DNA of 45,104 nt from Gilliamella sp. Choc5-1 (lineage in GTDB: Bacteria > Pseudomonadota > Gammaproteobacteria > Enterobacterales > Orbaceae). The translations under genes and the position numbers were made by a program. Under the pieces are notes generated by a model that searched no databases, was not told the origin of the DNA, and saw only the letters and a program-made list of their open reading frames with translations. Where the stretch lies: the NCBI RefSeq assembly GCF_001690595.1, contig NZ_LZHH01000115.1, positions 1-45,104 of the forward strand, given 5' to 3'. Of the stretch, positions 37,134-45,104 are shown piece after piece (the first letter of the stretch is position 1; each line of letters starts with the position of its first letter).

Positions 37134-40100
37134 CTAATAATCGTTATGTGTTGATACAGCTAGTACTTCCCGATTTCCATTATGACTTGGGGCGCTAATA
37201 ATGCCTTCTACTTCCATTTGTTCGACAATTCGGGCTGCTCGGTTGTAGCCAATTCTAAATTTTCGTTGTACGCTAGAGATAGAAGCTCTTCGTGTTTCTA
37301 TGACAAAAGCAACAACTTGGTCAAATAATGGATCGAGTTCTTCATCTGACGAGTTGGAATTGCCATTTTCACTATCATCGGTCGCAACTGTGACATTGTC
37401 AACGTATTTTGGTGTGCCACGTGCTTTCCAATCTTGCACAACGGCGTGCACTTCTTCATCACGCACAAATGCACCGTGAACACGAATTGGAATGGAGCTA
37501 TTAGGGGCTAAATAAAGCATATCTCCCATACCAAGTAATGATTCTGCTCCCATTTGATCTAAAATAGTGCGAGAATCAATTTTGCTTGATACTGTAAAAG
37601 CGATACGAGTTGGTATATTCGCTTTGATTAAGCCCGTAATGACATCCACCGATGGACGTTGTGTGGCTAAAACTAGATGAATACCTGCTGCTCGCGCTTT
37701 TTGAGCAAGCCGTGCAATTAGTTCTTCGACTTTTTTACCGACAGCCATAATCAAATCAGCAAACTCATCGACCATAACCACAATATAGGGTAATTTTTCG
37801 AGTGTCGGCATATTAAGATCCATACTATCAGTTGGTTTCCAAAGTGGATCGGGAATTGGTCTGCCCATTTGTTCTGCTAGTTTTATTTTTTCGTTATAAC
37901 CAGCAATATTACGCACACCTAATGCTGACATTAGACGATAGCGTCGTTCCATTTCGTTAACACACCAATTTAATGCATTAGCGGCATCTTTCATATCAGT
38001 AACCACTTGTGTTAATAAATGTGGTATTCCTTCATAAATAGATAACTCTAGCATTTTGGGGTCAATCATAATAAACCTGACATCTTCAGGTTGCGATTTA
38101 TATAAAATGCTTAAAATCATCGCATTAACACCAACTGATTTACCCGAGCCAGTAGTACCAGCAACAAGTAAATGAGGCATTTTAGCAAGATCAGCAACCA
38201 CTGATTGCCCAGCGATATCTTTTCCTAATACGACAGTTAACGGCGATTGAGCATCTTTAAATTGAGGGCTGTCTAAGACTTCTCTAAAATAGACTGTTTG
38301 ACGATTTTTATTGGGCAATTCTATACCTACATAAGGTTTTCCCGGAATAACTTCAACTACACGAACCGATGGCATTGATAATGATCGTGCTAAGTCACGA
38401 TCTAGCGTTGAAATTCGTGCCGCTTTGATACCCGGTGCAAGTTCAATTTCAAATCGAGTAATCACAGGTCCCAGTAAATAATCAACCACTTTAGCCTTAA
38501 CTCGATAATCCGATAAACTTTTTTCAATCAGTTCCGACATTGCGTTTAAGGCACCATGATCGACTTCGATTCGAGCTGTTGGTGGCGCAGTTAATAAGTT
38601 CAGTGACGGTAGTGGCGTAGTCGGTTTAGGTAACGGTTTATCATTACGTCTTAATAACGGATGAATTAAGCTATCTTCGTCATTTTCATTAAAATGATTA
38701 TGTTGAATATCTTCAACACGATCTTCTTCAGGATAGATATCGTCAATAATTGGATTTGCTTTTTTTAGAGCTTCAGTGTCAACATATTCTAGTTGCTCTA
38801 CGTCTGCTTTCACTTCTTTTATTTCAGTTTCAGTCTCTGTATCTGTTATGTTTTCTATATCTTCTATAGATGCAGTGTCTTTTGTACTTGTAATAACCTG
38901 TGGTTCTTGAATAAATGGTTGTTTGGTTTCAGTTGTTTCTATAGCTGAAAGGTTGATGGATGATTCAAACGGTGTTTGTTCATTAGTAAAATTAATTTTG
39001 GGTTCGTTGTGTACTGATGTAAACAGTGGTTTACTTGGTGCATCTGAAATTGTGTATTTTTCTGGTTCATCGAATGGTAGTTTTTCTTCTGATTTTTGTG
39101 TTTGTATTACCTGTTTTATTTGTTCTATTGATGAAGACAAGGTTTGCTCTTGCTCTGGAGTAGCTTTGTTTCCATTCATGTTTTGAATAATTGATTCAAG
39201 GCAAGATAAAATCTCGTTAGGATCGAGCTCTTTATTTGGTGGATTATCACTTGTTAGGGGCGCTGTTGTTGACTGCGGTACTTGAGTATCTTTGTGGGAT
39301 GAATTGATTAATTCATCGGTTGTTTTTATTGAGATTGTTTTATCGTCAGCCGATATGATGGTATTTCCAGCCTGATTTTGAGTTGTTTCAACACTAGAGA
39401 TAGTATTTGATGTTGGAATGATATTGATATCATCATCTGATTTTTTATCTAGTTTTGTATCAAAAGGTATTGTAAATTGAGGATCTTTTATTTCCTCATT
39501 AGTCTGTGCTATTGGTTTTTCGTTTAGTGAATCTGGTTGTTTAAGTTTATTGGCTGTGCGAGGCTTAATTAACCATCTAATCGGTAGTAGTAAAATCATG
39601 ACAAAAGCACCTAATTTTTCAATTAGATTCAACCATGATAATCCAGTTAATAATGTGACACAGGCCAAGCAAGTTCCAAGAAGAATTAAGGATAAAGTAA
39701 TGCTATCTATAATTGGTAAAAGGCTTTCGATGACAATCGCACCTAAATAACCGCCCGCTTCAAATTGTTCAGAATCAGCAATATTTAAAGTAAAAAATCC
39801 TGTAGTACTAAATATAAATGCTAACACACCAATAATCCGAAATGAAAGACTAAAGTAGTTTATAGGATCATTAGCATGTTTATAAAAATAAACGATTGAC
39901 TGTAAACAAATAAAAATAGCGATAAAAGGTAGGCTATAAGCAATAAAGCCTAAAAATTGAAACAGAACGTCACAGATGTATGCGCCAATATAACCGCCAA
40001 AATTACTAATAGGATAGTGCCAAGCTGTACGAGACCAACCTGGATCGGATGGATCGTAACTGAACTGCGATAGAAATAAACAAACAGATAAACCTATTAT

Positions 40101-40157
40101 TGTTAGTAGGATCAATTGAGCAATGATCTGTTTTTTTGTAATTTTGGGCTTTTTCAA
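37134..40157 (-). CDS. ftsK: DNA translocase FtsK
   Basis: FtsK anchors at the septum and pumps DNA toward dif for XerCD resolution. The 1007 residues start at a TTG (40157; AGG eight bases upstream, no in-frame ATG nearby, and a stop just before). Residues 1 to about 200 hold four membrane helices. About 200-510 is an acidic, Thr/Gln-rich linker, much shorter than in E. coli (1329 aa total). The motor has Walker [11 protein letters not shown] (K673), [10 protein letters not shown] and [15 protein letters not shown]. The C-terminal gamma winged helix ([24 protein letters not shown]) reads KOPS. Neither lrp nor lolA flanks it. Confidence 0.95.
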   Translation of the reverse strand: MKKPKITKKQIIAQLILLTIIGLSVCLFLSQFSYDPSDPGWSRTAWHYPISNFGGYIGAYICDVLFQFLGFIAYSLPFIAIFICLQSIVYFYKHANDPINYFSLSFRIIGVLAFIFSTTGFFTLNIADSEQFEAGGYLGAIVIESLLPIIDSITLSLILLGTCLACVTLLTGLSWLNLIEKLGAFVMILLLPIRWLIKPRTANKLKQPDSLNEKPIAQTNEEIKDPQFTIPFDTKLDKKSDDDINIIPTSNTISSVETTQNQAGNTIISADDKTISIKTTDELINSSHKDTQVPQSTTAPLTSDNPPNKELDPNEILSCLESIIQNMNGNKATPEQEQTLSSSIEQIKQVIQTQKSEEKLPFDEPEKYTISDAPSKPLFTSVHNEPKINFTNEQTPFESSINLSAIETTETKQPFIQEPQVITSTKDTASIEDIENITDTETETEIKEVKADVEQLEYVDTEALKKANPIIDDIYPEEDRVEDIQHNHFNENDEDSLIHPLLRRNDKPLPKPTTPLPSLNLLTAPPTARIEVDHGALNAMSELIEKSLSDYRVKAKVVDYLLGPVITRFEIELAPGIKAARISTLDRDLARSLSMPSVRVVEVIPGKPYVGIELPNKNRQTVYFREVLDSPQFKDAQSPLTVVLGKDIAGQSVVADLAKMPHLLVAGTTGSGKSVGVNAMILSILYKSQPEDVRFIMIDPKMLELSIYEGIPHLLTQVVTDMKDAANALNWCVNEMERRYRLMSALGVRNIAGYNEKIKLAEQMGRPIPDPLWKPTDSMDLNMPTLEKLPYIVVMVDEFADLIMAVGKKVEELIARLAQKARAAGIHLVLATQRPSVDVITGLIKANIPTRIAFTVSSKIDSRTILDQMGAESLLGMGDMLYLAPNSSIPIRVHGAFVRDEEVHAVVQDWKARGTPKYVDNVTVATDDSENGNSNSSDEELDPLFDQVVAFVIETRRASISSVQRKFRIGYNRAARIVEQMEVEGIISAPSHNGNREVLAVSTHNDY

Positions 40158-40262
40158 ACAAGTACCTAAAAATTATTGCTATTAAAATAGCTAGCATTTT
40201 ATCATAAATTGTGCTTGCTCACAGAGCCAATACCGTTTAAAACGCAATTTATTGTTGGGTTA

Positions 40263-40688
40263 TTATGCAACAGGAAGTAGGCTAGTTTTAAATCTTATAC
40301 CATTTTGTACATATCGTTGTGCATTAGTGATATTTGCTGTAATTTCAGCTTTAGTTAATTTGCGGATAATTTTTGCGGGTGATCCCATAATTAAACAACC
40401 TTCTTCATAAGGTATGGTGTGTGTTACTAGCGAGTTGGCGCCAACAAGGCAATTTTTTGCAATTTTAGCATTGTTTAATATAGTACTACCCATACCAATT
40501 AATACACCATCTTCAATGGTGCAACTATGTAGGATAACATTATGCCCAATAGTGACATTCTCGCCAATAATGCAAGGGATATCTGTTTTAATAAACGATG
40601 GGATGACATCTGTATAAACAGTATTATTATCTATTCTTGTGACATAAGGTTGTAATTGTTTTAACGGAAATAAAAACACTAGCGACAA
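40263..40688 (-). pseudogene. Gamma-carbonic anhydrase-like (YrdA-type) gene with internal deletion
   Basis: A left-handed beta-helix hexapeptide protein of the YrdA/gamma-CA type. It has the N-terminal LQPYVTRIDNNTVYTDV and then jumps straight to IIGENVTIGHNVILHSCTI. Compared with YrdA (about 180 aa), some 45 residues are missing between them, including the strand with RGD and the first zinc histidine (MLHVTH in E. coli). Two metal histidines (GHNVILH) remain, and the C-terminus (LIMGSPAKIIRKLT) is normal. The frame opens at TTG with no clear ribosome binding site. It is probably a decayed gene, or a non-catalytic product. Confidence 0.65.
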
Positions 40689-40749
40689 TACATATTAATT
40701 TTCTAGATTTCTCTAGATTATTAAACATGTTCTTTTCGAAAGTTCTACT

Positions 40750-40956
40750 TTATTTTGTTAATAACAGTACAATTGCATCTCCACCGTTAACGGCTAACTC
40801 CTTAAACTGTTTTACAGATGCAATTGTAATATTTATCAATCCGTTAGTATCAAATGCGATAGAAGTAATTATTGATATCGTTAATATTCGATGTAAATTT
40901 TCTGATATGACAAATCGCCTTTGTCCAAAGGCGATATCAATAGATTTAAAAGTTAT
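40750..40956 (-). pseudogene. Possible C-terminal fragment of an unknown gene
   Basis: The minus strand is open for 68 codons from 40956 to the TAA at 40750. It reads protein-like (FGQRRFVISENLHRILT near the start, VKQFKELAVNGGDAIV near the end). It begins next to the remnant IS3 start at about 40971, so it may be the tail of an interrupted gene. I do not recognise it. The 83-codon plus-strand frame over the same bases looks like its antisense shadow. Confidence 0.25.
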
Positions 40957-41032
40957 CTATAACTATCCCCTAAAATAGTACAGCAAAAAAGTAGAAAATT
41001 CTCCATAATAAAAAGTAAAAGAGGATTTAAAC

Positions 41033-41114
41033 ATGAAAAAAATAACTGAACACCAAATTGTATCGATATTAAAAGAAGCAGAAGCAGGTATTCCTGTTGT
41101 AGGAAAACGTCGAA
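41033..41114 (+). pseudogene. IS3-family (IS407/IS51-like) OrfA remnant
   Basis: ATG 41033, behind GAGG, encodes MKKITEHQIVSILKEAEAG and a few more codons, the characteristic start of OrfA in this IS3 subgroup. After 27 codons the frame runs into the IS481-type terminal repeat at 41115. The rest of this IS was lost or displaced. It is a different IS3 subgroup from the elements at the two window edges. Confidence 0.7.
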
Positions 41115-41854
41115 TTGTTTACACCTCATGGTTAAAATAATCCTCTAAAAACGCATAAGCGTTTTCCTAAAGATCGCTTTATGGATTTTAACCGTATTAT
41201 AAAAATTAATAAAACGATTGAGCTGTAGTAGCTCAAGCTTAATCTGACAGACACGTATTACTCATCGGCTTTCATTTTAACAAATAGGTGTTCGCTGGTG
41301 CCTTGATATTCACGCCCGTTATCGGAATAAATACATGTAATGGTATAAGGACACTGGGCTAACACATCGTTTTGTAAAAATTGTGCCGAGCTAAATTGGG
41401 ATTTATCAGGATAAATACCGGCATAAAGCTCACGTGAAAAATCATCAATGCCAACAAATAAATATTTTCTCGTTTGCTGTTTCGTTTCATTTTTAAGTAA
41501 AGGTAAACCTTTGGTATCAACGTGTAACATTCCATCCGGATAGGTTTTGTTATCGCGTTTAGCTTGCCGTCTTAATTTATCTTCAATCGATTTTTCGACT
41601 TTAACCAGACGTTTAATACCCTAGTTGATGGTTTTATAACATTCATTCTGACTGGTTAAAGACACAAACAGCTTCAATCGGGCTTTTTTAGTACGTTATA
41701 AATGGTAGGACGACTGACCATAAAGCGTTTTGTCAAATCACTGACCGTTATTTTTTCTTTATGATATAAGCGCCATATTTTTTGTCTGTGATAAGGAGTT
41801 AATTTTGTTTTTTATGGATATTCATTACAGTGTTTTTCAAATTACTGTAAACAA
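41115..41854 (-). mobile_element. IS481-type insertion sequence relic
   Basis: It is bounded by TTGTTTACAC (41115-41124) and CTGTAAACAA (41845-41854), with a transposase pseudogene on the minus strand. At 740 bp it is shorter than a working element of about 1 kb. It inserted into an IS3-type orfA on its left side. The sequence is the best-preserved of the IS481-type copies in the window and serves as the reference for the others. Confidence 0.8.
41258..41820 (-). pseudogene. IS481-type transposase, disrupted
   Basis: Reading inward on the minus strand gives the helix-turn-helix part (LTPYHRQKIWRLYHKEKITV, then DLTKRFMVSRPTIYNVLKK). A frameshift, an in-frame TAG and the catalytic core follow: MLHVDTKGLPLLKNETKQ, the first Asp region, YLFVGIDDFSRELYAGIY and the second Asp in CIYSDNGREYQG. 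The sequence then stops at 41258, after a deletion that removed the catalytic Glu region. The C-terminal tail (FINFYNTVKIHK) reappears further left near 41200. It is non-functional. Confidence 0.8.
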
Positions 41855-41856
41855 CG
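41825..41856 (+). repeat. IS481-type terminal palindrome, copy 3
   Basis: TTACAG and CTGTAAA arms with a T-rich spacer, ending ACAACG. It is the right end of the 41115-41854 relic and the counterpart of 462-494 and 19901-19933. Confidence 0.6.
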
Positions 41857-42157
41857 CGAGGGATTTCTACAAATTCGATTTATATAGATAATATTTTTTA
41901 TTATCTATATAAATATCCCTCCCATTTTAATATAGTTATATTGGCTAAGCATAATTCATATGGAATATTGATACCTTATAATTCCAACTCTATAAATATT
42001 CGATTTTTATTATTATAAAAAATATTATCTCAAGCTTATTTTATTTGACTAATAATAAGCGGACGAATAATAAACCATCTGTTATAATTTTATCCTTATT
42101 TTAACTTATATATTTACTAAATATATTGCATTGATTATTAAAGGAAATAATACAACA
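41855..42157 (+). other. Intergenic region, IS relic to AI-2E-type transporter (303 bp)
   Basis: This is extremely AT-rich DNA with a palindrome-like run (TTTATATAGATAATATTTTTTATTATCTATATAAA) around 41880-41914 that could form a hairpin. I see no ORF or other recognised signal. The transporter promoter should lie in its right half. Confidence 0.45.
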
Positions 42158-43189
42158 ATGTTACTTAATCATAATCAAAAATTAGGCCTGTTTTGTCTGG
42201 CACTGTTTTCCGTTAGTTTCATTATTTTAATGCAAGTGCATTTAATGCCGGCAGTGATAGCGGGGTTGTTGACCTATACGTTAACACAAAAATTAGATGA
42301 TTTTTTATCGCGAAAAATGGCACGGTTTAGCCATCAGTCAAAATTAATTTCGATATTAGTGCTAACGACTGTGATTATGGGTATTTTTATCGGTGGCTTT
42401 TGGTATTTGTTTGCTTGGTTTGTTGATATGGCCAAGCATCCAACCGAAACGTTAACCAATATAAGGTTAGTTGTAAACAATGTAATAAACAGTTTACCGT
42501 CAAATGTTACCGATTATTTACCTGATAATATTGATGAAATTGAATCAACTATTATGGTTTATCTTAAAGATCATGTTTTTTATTTACAATCGATTATCAA
42601 AAAAGTATTTCATGATTTAGTCATATTAATTGTGGGAATGATTATTGGATTAATTTTAGGTTATAAACAAAACCAACGTAATACAGTTCATAATTCTGTG
42701 ACACAAAGGCCATTAACTAAAGCGTTAAAGGCTAGTTTAAACCGATTAGTTGTGGTATTCCAATATGTTGCTATGTCTCAAGTTGTGATTGCATTATTTA
42801 ATACGATAATGACTGCCATTTTGCTATTTATTATTTTGCCTATGTTTGGTATTCATTTACCATTTAGTAAAAGTTTAGTGCTAGCCACATTTGTTTTTGG
42901 ACTTATTCCAATTATTGGAAATTTGATTGTCAATGTATTAATCTTTTTTGTTGCATTTACGGTATCGTTTACCGTTGCAATGGTAATTATTGTGTATTTA
43001 ATTTTAATTCATAAAATGGAATATGTGCTTAATGCAAAAATAGTTGGGGCAAAAATTCATGCAGGTATCTGTGAATTGTTAATTGCGATGCTTTTTTTAG
43101 AGACGCTTTTTGGCGTGATTGGTTTAATTTTTGCACCTATTTTTTATGCGTTTATAAAATTATCACTAAAAGAATTACGAATTATTTAA
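42158..43189 (+). CDS. AI-2E family transporter (YdiK/TqsA-type membrane protein)
   Basis: This 343-residue inner-membrane protein of the AI-2E exporter family has about eight helices arranged as in the family. An N-terminal pair is followed by a soluble segment (about 85-150; NVTDYLPDNIDEIES). The C-terminal block has FGLIPIIGNLIVNV and the final GVIGLIFAPIFYAFIK. The family includes TqsA but also transporters with other substrates, so the cargo is unassigned. ATG 42158 is preceded by AAAGGA; a TTG at 42131 lies in frame but lacks support. Gene order on both sides is IS- or RT-related, so this may be a small island. Confidence 0.85.
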   Translation: MLLNHNQKLGLFCLALFSVSFIILMQVHLMPAVIAGLLTYTLTQKLDDFLSRKMARFSHQSKLISILVLTTVIMGIFIGGFWYLFAWFVDMAKHPTETLTNIRLVVNNVINSLPSNVTDYLPDNIDEIESTIMVYLKDHVFYLQSIIKKVFHDLVILIVGMIIGLILGYKQNQRNTVHNSVTQRPLTKALKASLNRLVVVFQYVAMSQVVIALFNTIMTAILLFIILPMFGIHLPFSKSLVLATFVFGLIPIIGNLIVNVLIFFVAFTVSFTVAMVIIVYLILIHKMEYVLNAKIVGAKIHAGICELLIAMLFLETLFGVIGLIFAPIFYAFIKLSLKELRII

Positions 43190-43466
43190 ATTTATTCAAA
43201 TTAAAATCGGGTTATTATGTTTGGCTAAAAAGATCCAACAAATCCATCAAACTTAGCGAATATATCAAAAAACAGTATTGATACCATAAGGCACGTTATT
43301 GATAGGGTTAGTTTTGGTTGATGGGGTAGGTGCTTTTTAAAGGTATAAAATCGCTCCGATAGGATATTGATTTTATTTATGTTTTACTTCTATTTTTTCA
43401 ATAGTGCTATTTACCACCAAAACCTAAAGCATTCAAAATGTTGTTCTTGATGTAAGTTAAAAATAC

Positions 43467-43895
43467 TTATTTAACTTGACCCAAATCCTCATCATCCACC
43501 TGCGCCATAAACCAACGTTGCCAGCCAGTAGTCTGTTTTTGGATGTTGTCGATGGATTGGTTGAATGAAGCAAAAGCACCGTGCGAAATCATTTTCATCT
43601 TCCAACCCACACACAACAACCCTTTAATCACATCTAACGAAGCACGAATAAGTTGTAACTGTTTAACGGCTGATTGACATTCTTCGATGTTATCTCGGTC
43701 AACGATATTAGACAATACCGCAAAGCGTATTGCTCCTGTAAGCTCGGTTAAAATCGCTTCGCCGGTGGTAAATTTAAACGATTTAGGTAAATGACAATGC
43801 GTTTGCCAATAGCATTGGTATAATGTCACTAAATCATTAAATATTTTAGGTCGAACAAAAGTTGATTTAACAATGTTGAGCAATTCATCATGCAT
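43467..43895 (-). CDS. Avd-like four-helix-bundle protein (retroelement accessory protein)
   Basis: From ATG 43895 (protein MHDELLNIVKSTFVRPKIF, 142 aa) with GTGAGG upstream; an extra in-frame start at 43913 is less likely. The four predicted helices, the LPKSFKFTTGEAIL turn after helix 1 and the tail MISHGAFASFNQSIDNIQKQ, then GWQRW, match the Avd / 23S-intervening-sequence four-helix family. In diversity-generating retroelements (DGRs), Avd binds the RT and template RNA. Here it is divergent from the RT and their start codons share ATGCAT; usual DGRs have both on one strand. The assignment rests on pattern, not alignment. Confidence 0.7.
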   Translation of the reverse strand: MHDELLNIVKSTFVRPKIFNDLVTLYQCYWQTHCHLPKSFKFTTGEAILTELTGAIRFAVLSNIVDRDNIEECQSAVKQLQLIRASLDVIKGLLCVGWKMKMISHGAFASFNQSIDNIQKQTTGWQRWFMAQVDDEDLGQVK

Positions 43896-44753
43896 AATAA
43901 CCTCACAAAACAATTATTAAATGTAGCCACACAAACCGCACAAAGTTTACAAAAATCGTTATCACTATTGAACATTGCTGAACTCTGTAACGAGTTAGCA
44001 AGCGATGTACTAAACCAAAAGTACCAACCAAGCACCTATACACGTTTTGCCGTTTGCGACCCAAAGCTACGCGAAATCTATGCACCAGCTTATCGTGACC
44101 GATTATTGCAATGTTGGTTAGTAAACCAAGCTGAGCCTATAATTAGCCCTCACTTTATTGAAGACTTTTATTCTAATCGCATTGGTAAGGGTACTTTATA
44201 TGCCGTAAAGCGAGTACAACAATTAATGCGCAGACCCAATAATACTTACTATTTACACCTCGATATTCAAAATTATTTCAACTCAATTCATCGCCCTACA
44301 TTACTCAATAACTGGTTAACCTTACTAAAAAAACATGCACCCCATAACCAATCATTAATTGCCTATGTATCAAGTAAAATATTACTACAAAATGTCGCTC
44401 AATCCGCTTATGTTGTTAGCGGTAGCAAAGCATTATTAGCCACCATTCCTAAGCATAAACGGTTAGCCTCGTCTCCTACGGATACAGGGATTCCGATTGG
44501 TTCTGCAAGTAGCCAACTTTTTGCTAATTTATATTTAAATCCGCTTGACCACTTTATAAAACACCAATTAAAAATAAAGGGTTATGTGCGTTATATGGAT
44601 GACCTTCTTATACTCGGTAATTCGGCTAAACAACTATTGGCATGGAAACAGCAAATTAACCAATTTCTTACCACACAGCTAAAATTACAACTTCACCCTA
44701 AAAAACAACACTGGAATGGCAACACATTTTCAAACAAAAAAATTAAGGGGTAA
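43890..44753 (+). CDS. DGR-like reverse transcriptase, 3' end truncated by IS3
   Basis: A reverse transcriptase with about 284 native codons before the IS tip at 44744, the last three codons and stop coming from the IS. In order: FAVCDPKLREIYAPAYRDRLLQ (RT 1-2), FYSNRIGKGTLYAVKRVQQ, HLDIQNYFNSIHR (first Asp), GIPIGSASSQLFANLYLNPLD (RT 4), YVRYMDDLLIL (catalytic DD) and LKLQLHPKKQ (RT 6). The IGSxxSQ motif fits diversity-generating retroelements, unlike group II introns (QGG) or retrons. The thumb domain is missing, so the protein is likely inactive. No template or variable repeat was found in the window. Confidence 0.8.
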   Translation: MHNNLTKQLLNVATQTAQSLQKSLSLLNIAELCNELASDVLNQKYQPSTYTRFAVCDPKLREIYAPAYRDRLLQCWLVNQAEPIISPHFIEDFYSNRIGKGTLYAVKRVQQLMRRPNNTYYLHLDIQNYFNSIHRPTLLNNWLTLLKKHAPHNQSLIAYVSSKILLQNVAQSAYVVSGSKALLATIPKHKRLASSPTDTGIPIGSASSQLFANLYLNPLDHFIKHQLKIKGYVRYMDDLLILGNSAKQLLAWKQQINQFLTTQLKLQLHPKKQHWNGNTFSNKKIKG

Positions 44754-45104
44754 GTGTTTTTTAAATTCAACGGGAGGCAAGTAGCCTAACGAAGAATGTA
44801 ATCGTTTATGATTATACCAATAAGCATAAGCAGAAAAAGCGCGTTGTAACTCAGCCGTTGAGTTAAAACGTTGGCCTTTTACAAATTCCGTTTTAATTGT
44901 TTTAAATGTCGCTTCCGCTACCGCATTGTCATAAGGACATCCTTTCTTGCTTAATGAATGCGTGATATTAAATGTCTTAAAACAATCCGCTAATAACCGA
45001 TTATCAAACTCTTTACCGCGGTCTGAATGAAATAAATCTAATTTCGATAATGGCAGTTTAATTTGGCTTAATGCCGACATAACAAGCTCTGCTGTTTTAT
45101 GTTG
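44730..45104 (-). CDS. IS3-family transposase OrfB, C-terminal part (partial)
   Basis: The frame is open from the window edge (QHKTAELVMSALSQIKL...) to the stop at 44730. It shows the DDE catalytic residues of the rve domain: second Asp in LFHSDRGKEFDNRL and Glu in NAVAEATFKTIKTEF. The typical C-terminal YWYNHKRLHSSLGYLPPVEF follows. The stop codon lies 12-14 bp outside the terminal repeat, so the last residues are host-encoded. The 5' part of orfB and orfA are outside the window. Confidence 0.92.
   Translation of the reverse strand, partial: QHKTAELVMSALSQIKLPLSKLDLFHSDRGKEFDNRLLADCFKTFNITHSLSKKGCPYDNAVAEATFKTIKTEFVKGQRFNSTAELQRAFSAYAYWYNHKRLHSSLGYLPPVEFKKHLPLNFFV
44744..45104 (-). mobile_element. 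IS3-family insertion sequence, 3' end (continues off the right edge)
   Basis: The outer tip TAAGGGGTAAG (44744-44754) is identical to the tip of the left-edge element. The element carries the orfB end on the minus strand and interrupts the RT gene. With the left-edge copy it brackets the window in the same orientation. Confidence 0.85.

Noticed and set aside
40727-40978. 83-codon plus-strand open frame
   Set aside because: It is antisense to a more protein-like minus-strand frame (40956-40750), has a hydrophobic low-complexity composition and no ribosome binding site.
43190-43466. DGR template repeat in the gap after the Avd-like gene
   Set aside because: I compared the 277 bp by eye with nearby coding ends and found no adenine-biased near-repeat. 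A computed self-comparison of the full genome would be needed to exclude it.
43890-44743. Retron or group II intron as the identity of the RT
   Set aside because: The RT lacks the QGG motif of group II introns and the retron-type motifs. There is no maturase or endonuclease domain and no msr/msd-like inverted repeats beside it. IGSxxSQ and the Avd-like neighbour favour a DGR-type RT.
1-45104. Composite transposon formed by the two IS3 copies at the edges
   Set aside because: The interval holds core genes (mukFEB, ftsK, pntAB, rpmE) in partly conserved order. A contig break at a repeated IS is a better explanation.
1-45104. CRISPR array, rRNA or tRNA genes
   Set aside because: No regularly spaced direct repeats and no rRNA or foldable tRNA sequence were seen on either strand.

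Overview
The window is AT-rich (roughly a third G+C by eye) and comes from a gammaproteobacterium. It carries mukFEB in place of a plain SMC operon, an enterobacterial-type MetJ with met boxes, a yhcB-degQ-degS block, pntAB and ftsK. Low G+C, MukBEF, a citrate-lyase cluster and many degraded insertion sequences together suggest an Orbaceae bee-gut symbiont such as Gilliamella. That assignment is inference; no rRNA gene is present to test it.

Layout. 1-2630: the left edge lies inside an IS3-family element (orfA start, minus strand), followed by a two-sided fragment of an Imm11-like immunity gene, alaA, and a broken IS481-type relic that abuts the C-terminal piece of an unknown gene. 2630-12401: pntAB (minus) diverges from the condensin operon mukF-mukE-mukB (plus). 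12538-19259: housekeeping genes: lemA-like, a DUF721/DciA-like gene, yhcB, degQ, degS, rpmE, and the divergent metJ/metB pair with four tandem met boxes. 19362-19931: a second decayed IS481 relic. 19950-29152: citrate fermentation locus. A 2HCT-type citrate carrier, an FAH-fold protein and citC-D-E-F-X run on the minus strand, divergent from the citA/citB (dpiB/dpiA) two-component system. 29323-33137: glutathionyl-hydroquinone reductase, then an amino-acid ABC importer operon containing a GNAT acetyltransferase. 33138-36001: a long non-coding stretch, a near-consensus promoter with two overlapping micro-ORFs, then an RNA-repair pair (ATP-dependent RNA ligase plus HD-phosphoesterase/polynucleotide kinase). 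36141-40157: citG, separated from the other cit genes, and ftsK. 40263-41854: an internally deleted gamma-carbonic-anhydrase gene and nested IS3/IS481 relics. 42158-45104: an AI-2E-family exporter, then a diversity-generating-retroelement-like pair (Avd-like protein and reverse transcriptase) whose two genes start divergently from one shared ATGCAT. The RT is cut off by an IS3 element that runs off the right edge.

How the genes work together. CitA/CitB would sense citrate and activate the transporter and lyase genes. CitC, CitX and the unlinked CitG make and attach the lyase prosthetic group. Citrate lyase yields acetate and oxaloacetate, and the FAH protein at the position expected for an oxaloacetate enzyme may act on that product. 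The HD-Pnk and ligase would heal and seal broken RNA ends, with the micro-ORF leader as a possible control. The most unusual items are the RT/Avd module, the RNA-repair leader and the FAH protein in the citrate operon. Both window edges fall in copies of what looks like the same IS3 element in the same orientation, so the limits may simply be contig breaks at a repeat.
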